A stretch of DNA of 64,000 bases from Pseudomonas fluorescens (GCF_018614775.1 NZ_JAGGOF010000090.1:31734-95733); one strand, 5' to 3'. Shown: positions 42,102 to 52,103, counted from the stretch's first letter. Numbers and translations are program-made. Notes: generated by a model from the letters alone, not told the origin.

Positions 42102-42638
42102 ATGGGCGCCATCGCGACCACACGTCAAGCCGCCGTCGCGGTTGAGGAAGAAGCGCAGTACCTGACATTCATGCTCGGCACGGAGATGTTTGCCATCGGC
42201 ATCCTGTGCATCAAGGAAATCATCGAATACGGCAACCTGACGGTGGTGCCAATGATGCCGGCCTTCGTGCGCGGGGTGATCAACCTGCGCGGCGCGGTCG
42301 TGCCGGTGGTCGACCTGTCGGCGCGTTTCGGTCGGCAGAATTCGGCGATCACCCGGCGCAGCTGCGTGGTGATCATCGAAGCCAGCACCGAGGACGGCCA
42401 CGCCCAGGACATCGGCCTGCTGGTGGACACGGTGTCGGCGGTGCTGGAGATCCCGGCGTCGCAGATCGAACCGCCACCGAGTTTCGGGGCGAAGATCCGC
42501 GCCGACTTCATCAGTGGCATGGCCAAGGTCGACGGCAAGTTCGTCATCGTGCTGGAGGTGGGCCGCGTACTGTCCATCGACGAAATGTCCCAACTCGCCG
42601 AAGCCAGCCCGAGCGCGCTGGAAGTGGATGCGCCGTGA
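42102..42638 (+). CDS. cheW: chemotaxis coupling protein CheW
   Basis: 178 residues with a complete CheW domain (YLTFMLGTEMFAIGILCIKEIIEYG, MPAFVRGVINLRGAVVPVVDLSARFG, DIGLLVDTVSAVLEI). The 15-residue N-terminal extension before the domain is Ala/Glu-rich. It links receptor tips to the CheA regulatory domain. AAAGGAG lies about seven bases before ATG. The stop codon TGA overlaps a possible GTG start of cheR (GTGA at 42635). Confidence 0.93.
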   Translation: MGAIATTRQAAVAVEEEAQYLTFMLGTEMFAIGILCIKEIIEYGNLTVVPMMPAFVRGVINLRGAVVPVVDLSARFGRQNSAITRRSCVVIIEASTEDGHAQDIGLLVDTVSAVLEIPASQIEPPPSFGAKIRADFISGMAKVDGKFVIVLEVGRVLSIDEMSQLAEASPSALEVDAP

Positions 42639-42664
42639 ACGCCGACAGTTGCAAGGAACGCACC

Positions 42665-43471
42665 GTGAATTCACTGGCCCTCAGTGACCGCGAGTTCAGC
42701 CAGTTTCAATCCTGGCTGTACCAGGCCGCCGGCATCAGCCTGTCCGAGGCCAAGAAAGCCCTGGTGGCCGGGCGCCTGTTCAAGCGCCTCAAGCACTATG
42801 AACTGGACAGCTACGGCGAGTATTTCAAGTTGATCATGAACGGCCAGCGCACCGGTGAACTGCAGGTGGCGCTGGACCTGCTCACCACCAACGAAACCTA
42901 TTTTTTCCGCGAGCCCAAACACTTCGATTTCCTGCGCCAGCAGGTGTTGCCCAATGCGACACCGGGCAAGACCTTTCGCCTCTGGAGCGCGGCCAGTTCG
43001 TCGGGAGAAGAGCCCTACAGCCTGGCAATGACGCTCGCCGAAGGGCTGGGCACCACCCCCTGGGAAGTCATCGGCTCGGACATCAGCACCCAAGTGCTGG
43101 CCAAAGCCCGTTCCGGGCATTATCCGATGGAGCGCGCCCGTACCCTGCCCCAGCCGCTGCTGGTCAGATATTGCCTCAAGGGCACCGGCAGCCAGGAAGG
43201 CACGTTCCTCATCGACCGGGCGTTGCGCAGCCGGGTCAGCTTCGTCCAGGTCAACCTCAACGACACCCTGCCGGAGCTGGGGGAGTTCGACGTGATCTTC
43301 CTGCGTAACGTCATGATCTATTTCGACCAAGCCACCAAAAGCAAAGTGGTCGCCCGCTTGATCCCCCGGCTCAAGTCCGGCGGCTACTTCATCGTCAGCC
43401 ATTCGGAAAGCCTCAACGGCGTGTCCGACGCGCTGAAGCTGGTGGCGCCCTCGATCTATCGCAAGCCATGA
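42665..43471 (+). CDS. cheR: chemotaxis methyltransferase CheR
   Basis: 268 residues from GTG 42665 (AAGGA seven bases upstream); GTG 42635 overlapping the cheW stop is an alternative adding ten residues. N-terminal four-helix domain (FSQFQSWLYQAAGISLSEAKK, GRLFKRLKHYELDSYGEY) then the SAM-dependent methyltransferase domain with TTNETYFFREPKHFDFL, LWSAASSSGEEPYSLAM and FDVIFLRNVMIYFD. It methylates receptor glutamates using S-adenosylmethionine. The pentapeptide at the end of the operon's second receptor is a probable docking site. Ends in ATGA overlap with cheD. Confidence 0.93.
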   Translation: MNSLALSDREFSQFQSWLYQAAGISLSEAKKALVAGRLFKRLKHYELDSYGEYFKLIMNGQRTGELQVALDLLTTNETYFFREPKHFDFLRQQVLPNATPGKTFRLWSAASSSGEEPYSLAMTLAEGLGTTPWEVIGSDISTQVLAKARSGHYPMERARTLPQPLLVRYCLKGTGSQEGTFLIDRALRSRVSFVQVNLNDTLPELGEFDVIFLRNVMIYFDQATKSKVVARLIPRLKSGGYFIVSHSESLNGVSDALKLVAPSIYRKP

Positions 43472-43965
43472 ACGCGGCCATGAAGGAAGTGGCAGAGGCG
43501 TACCTGGCGCCGGGGGAGTTTCGCTTCGCCACGTGCCCGACCCGACTGCGCACCATCCTTGGCTCTTGCGTGGCGATCACGCTGTGGCACCCCGAACGCA
43601 GGATCGGCGGCATGTGCCACTTCATGCTGCCCAGTCGGGTGCGCTGCTCCACCGCGCTCAACGGTATGTATGCCGACGAGGCCATCGAACTGTTCATCCG
43701 CCAGGCCCGGGCCCATCACACGCAGCCCGAGGACTACCAACTCAAGCTGTTCGGCGGCGGCGAGATGTTTCCCGAACTGCAACGCCAGGTACCCTACGGC
43801 GATGTGGCGCGGCTGAACGTCAATGCCGCGCTGGAAATGGCCGCCCTCTATCGCCTCGACCTGATAGCCCAGGACATGGGCAGCACGGGCCATCGAAGCA
43901 TCATCTTCGACCTGTGCAGCGGCGATGTGTGGGTCAGGCACCAACCGATAAGGAATCGGCTTTAA
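43468..43965 (+). CDS. cheD: chemoreceptor glutamine deamidase CheD
   Basis: 165 residues. Catalytic Cys34 in ILGSCVAITLW and His51 in GGMCHFMLPSR match the papain-like dyad of CheD; a third residue, Thr in the following loop, is expected. GGGEMFPELQR and DLIAQDMGSTGHRSIIFDLCSGDVWVR complete the family pattern. CheD converts receptor Gln to Glu and in some bacteria binds CheY phosphatases. Overlaps cheR by four bases and is followed two bases later by cheB. Confidence 0.93.
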   Translation: MNAAMKEVAEAYLAPGEFRFATCPTRLRTILGSCVAITLWHPERRIGGMCHFMLPSRVRCSTALNGMYADEAIELFIRQARAHHTQPEDYQLKLFGGGEMFPELQRQVPYGDVARLNVNAALEMAALYRLDLIAQDMGSTGHRSIIFDLCSGDVWVRHQPIRNRL

Positions 43966-43967
43966 CC

Positions 43968-45041
43968 ATGCCAAAAAAGATCAATGTGTTGCTGGTGGAT
44001 GATTCGGCGGTGGTCCGCCAGGTGTTGCTGGCGATCCTCAGCGACACGCCGGACATTCATGTGATGGGCGCTGCGTCCGACCCGATTTTCGCCATGGACA
44101 AGCTGGCCCGCGAATGGCCTGACGTGATCGTGCTGGATGTGGAGATGCCGCGCATGGATGGCATCACCTTCCTGAAGAAAATCATGAGCGAGCGTCCCAC
44201 GCCAGTGGTGATCTGTTCGTCACTGACGCCCCGGGGTGCGGAAACCACGTTGCAGGCCATGGCCGCCGGCGCGGTGGAAATCATCACCAAGCCCACCACC
44301 GGCCTGAAGAATTTTCTGCTGGAGTCGGCCCCGGAGCTGGTGTCGGCGATCCGCGCCGCGGCCCAGGTCAACGTGCGCAACCTGGGCAAGCGCCCCGCCC
44401 CGGTCGCGCTGGTGCCCGCCGCCAAACTCACCGCCGACGCCATGCTCCCCGCCGCCAACGGCCATGCCATGGCGCAGACCACCGAACGCATCGTCGCCCT
44501 CGGCACGTCCACCGGCGGCACCCAGGCCCTGGAAGCGGTACTCACCGCCCTGCCCCGGGTGTGCCCGGGCATCGTCATCGTCCAGCACATGCCGGAAAAA
44601 TTCACCGCCTCGTTCGCCGCCCGACTCAATAGCCTGTGCCAGATCGAAGTGCGCGAAGCCCGCAACAACGACCGCATCCACCCGGGCCTGGCGCTGATCG
44701 CGCCCGGCGGCAAGCACATGATGGTGACCCGCAGCGGCGCGTTCTACCACGTGCAAGTGGTGGACGGCCCACTGGTCAACCGTCATCGGCCGTCGGTGGA
44801 TGTGCTGTTCCGCTCAGTGGCCAAATTCGCCGGCCGCAACGCCACCGGCGTGATCATGACCGGCATGGGCGACGACGGCGCCCGCGGCCTCAAGGAAATG
44901 CTCGACGCTGGCAGCAGCACCGTGGCCCAGGACGAAGCCAGCTGCGTGGTCTTCGGCATGCCCAAGGAAGCCATCAAGCTCAACGCCGCCCAGCGGGTGA
45001 TCGGCTTGCAGGAGATTGCGCAGGTGATTTTGCATCGGTAG
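43968..45041 (+). CDS. cheB: chemotaxis methylesterase CheB
   Basis: 357 residues from MPKKINVLL; frames continuing upstream run inside cheD and are rejected. Receiver domain with D57 in VIVLDVEMPRMDG and Lys in IITKPTTG. Methylesterase domain with catalytic Ser181 (GTSTGGTQALE), His207 (VQHMPEKFTASFA) and Asp at 302 or 303 (MTGMGDDGARG). It removes receptor methyl groups when phosphorylated by CheA, completing adaptation with CheR. It is the last gene of the nine-gene operon; no terminator was evident before the minus-strand small ORF at 45073. Confidence 0.94.
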   Translation: MPKKINVLLVDDSAVVRQVLLAILSDTPDIHVMGAASDPIFAMDKLAREWPDVIVLDVEMPRMDGITFLKKIMSERPTPVVICSSLTPRGAETTLQAMAAGAVEIITKPTTGLKNFLLESAPELVSAIRAAAQVNVRNLGKRPAPVALVPAAKLTADAMLPAANGHAMAQTTERIVALGTSTGGTQALEAVLTALPRVCPGIVIVQHMPEKFTASFAARLNSLCQIEVREARNNDRIHPGLALIAPGGKHMMVTRSGAFYHVQVVDGPLVNRHRPSVDVLFRSVAKFAGRNATGVIMTGMGDDGARGLKEMLDAGSSTVAQDEASCVVFGMPKEAIKLNAAQRVIGLQEIAQVILHR

Positions 45042-45072
45042 CGCCAGGCACAGGGGTTCCCGCAGCCTGTGC

Positions 45073-45156
45073 CTACACCGGCGAAATTGTCGCCAGCACG
45101 CCAATCAACAGGGTCAGGGCCAGAAAACCACCCAGGAAAATCGCCATCTTCGTCAT
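45073..45156 (-). CDS. candidate 27-residue single-helix membrane peptide
   Basis: ATG at 45154-45156 (minus) with a strong AGGAG five bases upstream, then 27 codons and TAG. The peptide is MTKMAIFLGG-FLALTLLIGV-LATISPV: a two-Lys... short basic start (one Lys) followed by a continuous hydrophobic helix of about 20 residues. Such peptides often attach to larger membrane complexes. It lies in the gap between cheB and a REP pair and has no obvious partner gene. Evidence is the ribosome site, clean start/stop and amphipathic-free helix; too short for a family call. Confidence 0.6.
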   Translation of the reverse strand: MTKMAIFLGGFLALTLLIGVLATISPV

Positions 45157-45190
45157 GATCACTCCTGAAAAATTGCAGTATGCGGGGGCC

Positions 45191-45281
45191 CTGTGGGAGC
45201 GAGCCTGCTCGCGATAGCGGTCTATCAGGCGACCTCGTATTGACTGTCAGTACGCCATCGCGAGCAGGCTCGCTCCCACAG
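45191..45281. repeat. REP pair, GAGCCTGCTC subtype
   Basis: CTGTGGGAGCGAGCCTGCTC from 45191 and inverse GAGCAGGCTCGCTCCCACAG ending at 45281. Confidence 0.87.
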
Positions 45282-45410
45282 TGGATTGGTGGAGTCACAC
45301 CACCGTCCCTGCCCCTCCGGCCTATTCTGGCGGCGAACCCGGGCTGCATGACAGCAGCACCTGCCAACAAAAAAAGCGGATCAGAGCAAACTCACTTGCC
45401 ATCGCCTCGG

Positions 45411-45426
45411 ATATACCAACGTATAT
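45411..45426. promoter_or_regulatory. ATATAC-N4-GTATAT palindrome upstream of the ABC permease
   Basis: Perfect six-base inverted repeat with a four-base spacer, AT-rich in a GC-rich genome, followed by TTTTCCCGCC. A candidate operator for the FixJ-type regulator encoded at the end of this gene set or for another factor. No footprint-like consensus was recognised. Confidence 0.35.
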
Positions 45427-45514
45427 TTTCCCGCCCTTAAGCTCAATGGTCATCGCCGCCGACACGACTTAACCTCAGCGCACTTCAACACCGACGCCAT
45501 CAACGAGGTGCCCA

Positions 45515-47254
<1,740 letters not shown>

Positions 47255-47264
47255 GGGTAATCCG

Positions 47265-48569
47265 ATGGAAGTGTTCAACAAACGTTGCCTGGTCGATGTG
47301 CAGCAACTGGGGCACGTCTACGGCACGGTCGGCAGCGCCGAGCGGCTGGTGCTGGACGATGTGTGCATGCGCCTCTACGAGGGGGAAATCGTCGGCCTGC
47401 TGGGTCGCTCCGGGTCCGGCAAGTCAACCTTGCTGCGCGCCATCGCCGGTTTGATTTCAGCCACTGCGGGCGTGGTCGATTTTCCGCCGGATGCGCAGGG
47501 GATTTCGAGTTCGGTGCGCATGGTCTTCCAGAGCTTCGCCCTGTTCCCCTGGCTGACGGTGCTGCAGAACGTCGAGATCGGCCTTGAGGCGCTGCATGTA
47601 GCGGCACCCGAACGGCGTCGGCGGGCGCTGGCCGCCATCGACCTGATTGGCCTCGACGGTTTTGAAAGCGCTTTCCCGAAAGAACTGTCCGGCGGCATGC
47701 GCCAGCGCGTCGGCCTGGCGCGAGCGCTGGTGGTGGCCCCGGACGTGTTGTTGATGGACGAGCCGTTTTCCGCCCTGGACGTGTTGACGGCCGAAACCCT
47801 GCGCACCGACCTGCTGGATCTGTGGCGGGAAAAACGCATGCCGATCAAATCCATCCTGATGGTCACCCACAACATCGAAGAAGCCGTGTTGATGTGTGAT
47901 CGGATCCTGATTTTTTCCTCCAATCCGGGACGGGTCATGACCGAAATCAAGGTGGACCTCAGTCAGCCGCGCAACCGTACCGACCCGGCCTTCCAGGCCT
48001 TGGTCGAACACATTTACGTGCGGATGGCCGGTGGCGGCAACCCGGGATCGCCACGCCAAGGCGTGTTTGCCGGCAGCGGCGTGGGCATGGTCTTGCCGTC
48101 GATCTCCACCAATGCGCTGGCCGGGTTGATCGAGGCGGTCCAGGACCATCCTTTTGACGGCCAGGCGGACCTGCGTGAACTGGCCGGCGTACTGCGCTAC
48201 AGCGCCAGCGACCTTTTCCCGGTCGCCGAGGTGTTGCAACTGATGCGCTTGGCCGATATGCGCGACGGCCACCTCACGCTGCTGGCGGCCGGGCAACGCT
48301 ACGCGGAGTCGGATGTGGACCAGCGCAAGCAATTGTTCGCCCAGCACCTGCTCCGGTATGTGCCGCTGGCGGGGCATGTGCGCCGGGTGCTGGACGACCG
48401 CCCCACGCGCACGGCTCCGGCCAGGCGCTTTCGTGACGAGCTGGAAGATTTCATGGCCGAGCACGACGCCGCCAACACCCTGGACTGCGTCACCCAATGG
48501 GGCCGCTACGCGGAGCTGTTCGCCTATGATGAAGTGGCCGATCAGTTCAGCCTGGACAATCCTTCCTGA
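47265..48569 (+). CDS. ABC importer ATPase with C-terminal AAA-associated domain
   Basis: 434 residues from MEVFNKRCLV (GAGG eight bases upstream). The ATPase core has Walker A GRSGSGKSTLLRAIAG, Q loop MVFQSFALFPWLTV, signature LSGGMRQRVGLARAL, Walker B VLLMDEPFSALD and switch His in MVTHNIEEA. This is the NrtD/SsuB/TauB class. After residue 265 an extra domain of about 165 residues (TNALAGLIEAVQDH, DLRELAGVLRYSASDLFPVAEVLQLMRLADMRDG) resembles the 'AAA-associated' C-terminal domain found on some nitrate/sulfonate ATPases, with a winged-helix look and unknown role. Confidence 0.88.
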   Translation: MEVFNKRCLVDVQQLGHVYGTVGSAERLVLDDVCMRLYEGEIVGLLGRSGSGKSTLLRAIAGLISATAGVVDFPPDAQGISSSVRMVFQSFALFPWLTVLQNVEIGLEALHVAAPERRRRALAAIDLIGLDGFESAFPKELSGGMRQRVGLARALVVAPDVLLMDEPFSALDVLTAETLRTDLLDLWREKRMPIKSILMVTHNIEEAVLMCDRILIFSSNPGRVMTEIKVDLSQPRNRTDPAFQALVEHIYVRMAGGGNPGSPRQGVFAGSGVGMVLPSISTNALAGLIEAVQDHPFDGQADLRELAGVLRYSASDLFPVAEVLQLMRLADMRDGHLTLLAAGQRYAESDVDQRKQLFAQHLLRYVPLAGHVRRVLDDRPTRTAPARRFRDELEDFMAEHDAANTLDCVTQWGRYAELFAYDEVADQFSLDNPS

Positions 48570-48620
48570 AGCGATTCGGCGGTATAAACTGCGTCAACGA
48601 TGCCTTGGCAGCCGGAGCAC

Positions 48621-49694
48621 ATGCGCGATGAACATCCAATGAGAAGAACCCAATTGACGCTTCGCCTGCTACTGTTGCTGGGCCTGGCACTCGGCATCGC
48701 CGCGATAGACACCGTCACCGACCTGGAAATCGCGGTGGGGGTCTTTCAGATCGGGGTGGTGCTGATCGCCGTTCGGCTCCTGCCGGCCCGGGCGGTGGCA
48801 GGCGTATCGGTGGTCTGCATGCTGCTGACGATCCTCAGCTATCGGTTCACCCGCTTTGGTGATTCGGAGGCCGGGTTGATCAACGTCCTGATCAGCCTCA
48901 CGGCCATCGCCGGCACCACCTACCTGGCGCTGCGCTTGTCCGCCGCCATCAGCACCGTGCACCGCACCCGCGCGCACCTGGCGCACATTGCCCGGGTCAA
49001 CATGCTCGGCGAACTGGCCGCCTCCATCGCCCACGAAGTGAATCAGCCACTCGCCGCGGTCGCCACCAGCAGCAGCGCGTGCCTGCGCTGGATGGCCAAC
49101 GAGCCGCCCAACCTGCCTAAAGCCCGGCAGGCCGTGGAACGCATCATCGCCGACACCCACCGGGCCAGCGAAATCATCGCCCGGCTGCGCGGCATGGCCC
49201 GTCATCAGGCGCCGACCAAGCAATGGCTGAACGTGGCCGACACGGTCAATGCGGCACTGAGGTTGCTGGCCGGCGAACTGAATGAGCAGAACATTACCTT
49301 GCACGTGCACGTCCAGGAAGGCCTGCCGCCGATGCTGGTGGACGAGGTACAGATCCAGCAGGTGCTGCTGAACCTGGCGATGAACGCGGTCGACGCCATG
49401 CGCCAGGCGGAGGACGACGACCGCATCCTGGACTTCCGCGTCACGCTTGAGTCTGGTCAACTGCATTTCTCCGTGTCTGATCAGGGCAAGGGCCTGACCG
49501 GGAACGATCATGAACAGGTGTTCGACGCCTTCTACAGCACCAAGCCGGACGGCATGGGCATGGGCCTGGCTATCAGCCGCTCGATCATAGAGGCCCATGA
49601 CGGGCGGATCTGGGTCGCCAGCAACCCGCAGGCCGGGGCGACTTTTCACTTCACCCTGCCGGCCGTGACAAGGGAATCCGATGATCCAGCATGA
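48621..49694 (+). CDS. FixL-like membrane sensor histidine kinase
   Basis: About 357 residues; ATG 48621 has GGAG just upstream, while 48600 and 48639 are alternatives. Four hydrophobic helices (about 11-105) form an N-terminal membrane domain with very short loops, so sensing is probably within the membrane. A short linker leads to the phospho-His138 in ASIAHEVNQPLAA, the FixL/DctB-type dimerisation sequence. The ATPase domain has NLAMNAVDAM (N box), SDQGKGL (G1), FYSTKPDGMGMGLAIS (F/G2). No PAS or haem domain. It starts about 50 bases after the ABC ATPase and overlaps its regulator by 14 bases, suggesting control of the transporter. Confidence 0.88.
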   Translation: MRDEHPMRRTQLTLRLLLLLGLALGIAAIDTVTDLEIAVGVFQIGVVLIAVRLLPARAVAGVSVVCMLLTILSYRFTRFGDSEAGLINVLISLTAIAGTTYLALRLSAAISTVHRTRAHLAHIARVNMLGELAASIAHEVNQPLAAVATSSSACLRWMANEPPNLPKARQAVERIIADTHRASEIIARLRGMARHQAPTKQWLNVADTVNAALRLLAGELNEQNITLHVHVQEGLPPMLVDEVQIQQVLLNLAMNAVDAMRQAEDDDRILDFRVTLESGQLHFSVSDQGKGLTGNDHEQVFDAFYSTKPDGMGMGLAISRSIIEAHDGRIWVASNPQAGATFHFTLPAVTRESDDPA

Positions 49695-50310
49695 TCCAGC
49701 CGAATCGAGGGTCTACATCGTCGACGATGACAGCTCCGTACGCGCCTCTCTGCAAGACCTGCTGGCCTCCGTGGGCCTGGCGAGCTTGGCCTTCGGCTCG
49801 GCCCGTGAGTTCATGGCGGCCAGCCTGCCGGACGTGCCCGCGTGCCTGATCCTCGACGTGCGCATGCCGGGCTTGAGCGGGTTGGATTTCCAGCAGGAAA
49901 TGGCCCGCTTGAACCTGTTGCTCCCGGTGATATTCATCACCGCCCACGGCGACATCCCCATGTCAGTCAAAGCCATGAAGGCCGGCGCCCTGGAGTTCCT
50001 GACCAAACCGTTTCGCGAACAGGACTTGCTCGACGCCATCGCCCTGGGCCTGAGCCGTGACCGGCAACGGCGCCAGGCCGCGGCGACCGTGGATGAGCTC
50101 AAACGCAACCATGGCACCCTGACCGACGGCGAGCGCGAGGTGATGGCGCTGGTGGTGTCAGGCCTGCTGAACAAGCAAGTGGCGGCCCGGCTGGGCGTGA
50201 GCGAAGTGACCGTGAAAGTGCGGCGCGGCGCCCTGATGCGCAAGATGAATGCGGACTCGTTGGCAACCCTGGTGAAAATGTCGGAAAAACTCAAGGACAC
50301 GGATCGCTAG
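49681..50310 (+). CDS. FixJ/NarL-family response regulator
   Basis: 209 residues. Receiver domain with D16-D18 acidic cluster, phospho-acceptor D59 (LILDVRMPGLSG), TAHGDIPMSVKAMKAGALEFLTKPF characteristic of the FixJ subfamily. LuxR-type helix-turn-helix at about 140-200 (LTDGEREVMALVVSGLLNKQVAARLGVSEVTVKVRRG). It should be phosphorylated by the overlapping kinase gene and bind DNA as a dimer. Candidate targets are its own operon (palindrome at 45411) or a distant substrate-binding protein gene. Confidence 0.92.
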   Translation: MIQHDPAESRVYIVDDDSSVRASLQDLLASVGLASLAFGSAREFMAASLPDVPACLILDVRMPGLSGLDFQQEMARLNLLLPVIFITAHGDIPMSVKAMKAGALEFLTKPFREQDLLDAIALGLSRDRQRRQAAATVDELKRNHGTLTDGEREVMALVVSGLLNKQVAARLGVSEVTVKVRRGALMRKMNADSLATLVKMSEKLKDTDR

Positions 50311-50383
50311 CCGTTCCCATCACGGCTATCATGCCGTTCGCCCCGCCCTGGGCGAATTGCAGACCACCTCCAAGGACTCAGGT

Positions 50384-50923
50384 ATGACCTTTCTGCCGTC
50401 GCGCGCCACCCTCCTCGTCTCCAGCCTCCTGTTCAGCTCGCTGTGCCCGGCCGAAGGCGAGCCGACAGACAGCGTCATCAAGGACTCCACCAAGTCCGCC
50501 GTCTCGACGTTCATCACGGCAGGCAAGAACCTGCTGGGCGGCGTCAGCGAAGGCGTACTCGACGGCCGTGAATCGGTCCAGGGCACCGACGGCGCCGCGA
50601 TCATTTCCTCTGGCGAGCAAATGAAAGACCGCATCCAGGTGGAAGTGCTCAAGCTGGAGTCCGGCGAAGAAACCTACACCATCACCCTCGGTTTCAAGAA
50701 CAGCACCGACACCCAACTGCGCCTGATCAACCTCGGCCAGACCGGCGCCCTGCTGGCGATCGACCAGGCCGGCTACGCCAACAGACTCACCGGCATGGAA
50801 AACCCGGACGAAGTGACTGTTCCGCCAAAAACGGCCGTGCGTCAGAAGTTCGTGTTTGAAGGCATGAACGAAGCGATGACCACCGTGCGGGTGTGGGGCA
50901 AGGATTATCCGGTCAAGAAATGA
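50384..50923 (+). CDS. exported protein of unknown function
   Basis: 179 residues from MTFLPSRATL (AAGGA seven bases upstream; ATG 50357 is less likely). Signal peptide of about 23 residues ending near CPAEG or slightly later; the cysteine in SSLCPAEG could be a lipobox-like site but the context is not a convincing lipobox. The mature part has a helical region (DSVIKDSTKSAVSTFITAGKNLLGGVSEGVLDGRES) and a beta-rich C-terminal domain (YTITLGFKNSTDTQLRLINL, VTVPPKTAVRQKFVFEG) resembling an immunoglobulin-like fold. Not recognised as a named family. It stands alone before a convergent toxin gene. Confidence 0.7.
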   Translation: MTFLPSRATLLVSSLLFSSLCPAEGEPTDSVIKDSTKSAVSTFITAGKNLLGGVSEGVLDGRESVQGTDGAAIISSGEQMKDRIQVEVLKLESGEETYTITLGFKNSTDTQLRLINLGQTGALLAIDQAGYANRLTGMENPDEVTVPPKTAVRQKFVFEGMNEAMTTVRVWGKDYPVKK

Positions 50924-50927
50924 TGGC

Positions 50928-51416
50928 TCACTTGACCAGGCGAGTATCCAGGCCAAACCGTTCCTGCGAGACCAGCCTGAAGCGGTCCGCTGCCAGATCG
51001 CAGCTTACCAGCAGGTTCCAGGAGTACCGGCTCACCGCCGAAGGGATCAGGACGAAGGGGTGCTGCGCCAGCAACGCGTCAGCGAAGTGCTGCTGATTGG
51101 GCGACGGCCGGGCCGGAGCCAGCCAGTTCGGGTTGGGCACGTCTTCGGCCTGGACCACTTTGATGAGCGCCGGGTCCAGCACCTCGAAGCAAGTCAGCAG
51201 ATGGGGCACCGTGTCCAAGGCGTCGAAACCCAGGTGCGCCGCAACCTCCAGAATGGCCGTGGACGGGTCAGCCGAAGCGTAGATGACCCGTCGTCCGGGC
51301 GGGTTCCAACGGCCACCGCTTCGTTGCGCGCCGATGCCACTGTCCCAGGTATTCCTGTAGACCTCGCGATCGAGGCGCCAAGCGTGCCATCGCCCCTCCC
51401 AGGGCAGCGGATTCAC
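50928..51416 (-). CDS. RES-domain toxin of a toxin-antitoxin pair
   Basis: 162 residues, a typical RES-domain length. Family residues are visible: Arg in HAWRLDREVYRNTW, GGRWNPPGRRVIYAS, Glu in TAILEVAAHL, and Ser in IPSAVSRYSWNLL. RES toxins of this type (MbcT/ParT-like) degrade or ADP-ribosylate with NAD+ and halt growth unless bound by a Xre/ParS antitoxin. Starts with GTG overlapping the antitoxin stop in GTGA, a strong sign of coupled expression. Convergent with the exported protein gene, four bases apart. Confidence 0.9.
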   Translation of the reverse strand: MNPLPWEGRWHAWRLDREVYRNTWDSGIGAQRSGGRWNPPGRRVIYASADPSTAILEVAAHLGFDALDTVPHLLTCFEVLDPALIKVVQAEDVPNPNWLAPARPSPNQQHFADALLAQHPFVLIPSAVSRYSWNLLVSCDLAADRFRLVSQERFGLDTRLVK

Positions 51417-51910
51417 TGATAGACCCCGTATTCGATTCGAGTCAGGTAATCCTCCACCACCTGAAAGCCCAGGGCGTTGTCGATCAGCTCCAACGGCACG
51501 TGACCGTCCAGATACTTGCAGGGCTTTTTCAGCCAGTCCTCAGCCAACGGCTGGCTGCCAAAGACGTTGATGGCCTGTTCCAGGGCCTGGGCGTACTGGA
51601 AAGCCACGGTACTCTGCTGCGGGTTCAGGCGTATGGGCTGGGTCTCCTTCGCCAGACGCTGGACGGTCCTGATCGACTTGCCGGTAATGCGCTGAACCAG
51701 GTCATGCTCCATGTACAGGGTGGACGTGGACAGCATTTCCTTGACGTCGCTCAGGTAGAAGCCCTCCTGCGCGTACCGGATGATCAACAAGCGCTCATCC
51801 CCCTTTCGGCCATGCAACAACACCTCGGTAGGCTTCCTGCTGGCCTTCTTCACCCTGGGTTTCCCCGTGGTTTCGACGGCAGGTGCGTCTGCTTGCTTTG
51901 CTACGGACAT
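51413..51910 (-). CDS. Xre/MbcA/ParS-type antitoxin (DUF2384)
   Basis: 165 residues from MSVAKQADAP (GAGG eight bases upstream); a longer in-frame start at 52141 runs through non-conserved sequence and is rejected. A basic N-terminal tail (TTGKPRVKKASRKPTE), a helix-turn-helix-like region (VQRITGKSIRTVQRLAKET), and the diagnostic C-terminus FGSQPLAEDWLKKPCKYLDGHVPLELIDNALGFQVVEDYL-RIEYGVYQ that binds the toxin. It should neutralise the RES toxin and repress its own operon through the palindrome at 51927-51959. Confidence 0.9.
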   Translation of the reverse strand: MSVAKQADAPAVETTGKPRVKKASRKPTEVLLHGRKGDERLLIIRYAQEGFYLSDVKEMLSTSTLYMEHDLVQRITGKSIRTVQRLAKETQPIRLNPQQSTVAFQYAQALEQAINVFGSQPLAEDWLKKPCKYLDGHVPLELIDNALGFQVVEDYLTRIEYGVYQ

Positions 51911-51926
51911 GACGTTGACCTCGCTA

Positions 51927-51959
51927 CGACATATGACGCCATAGTAGCGCCAAATGTCG
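51927..51959. promoter_or_regulatory. inverted repeat upstream of the antitoxin, candidate autoregulatory operator
   Basis: CGACAT (51927-51932) and ATGTCG (51954-51959) are perfect reverse complements, centred about 33 bases before the antitoxin ATG, with GACGCC and GCGCC half-sites between. Placement over the promoter fits autoregulation, common for Xre-type antitoxins. Confidence 0.5.
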
Positions 51960-52103
51960 CAGGCGCGATAACGCCGTTCGTCGGTCTTGGCAAATATGGC
52001 TTCGGGCATCGATGTGTCCTCACGGTAGAGACTGAGCACCGGACGCCAAGTGGGGATCCGAGGTTGAGTCAAATCGTAAGGCTGGTACTTCCGAAGGCCA
52101 ACC

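Larger units (their letters stand above)
45157..45514. other. 358-base gap before the ABC transporter: REP pair and palindrome
   Basis: Contains the leader of the 27-residue peptide, a REP pair, an A-rich stretch near 45368, and an ATATAC/GTATAT palindrome 90 bases before the permease gene. No further gene is supported; two short plus-strand frames crossing the REP pair lack ribosome sites. Confidence 0.6.

Noticed and set aside
42206..42664. Upstream extension of cheR into cheW
   Set aside because: The added sequence is Arg/Gly/Pro-rich out-of-frame cheW; methyltransferase homology begins only after GTG 42635/42665.
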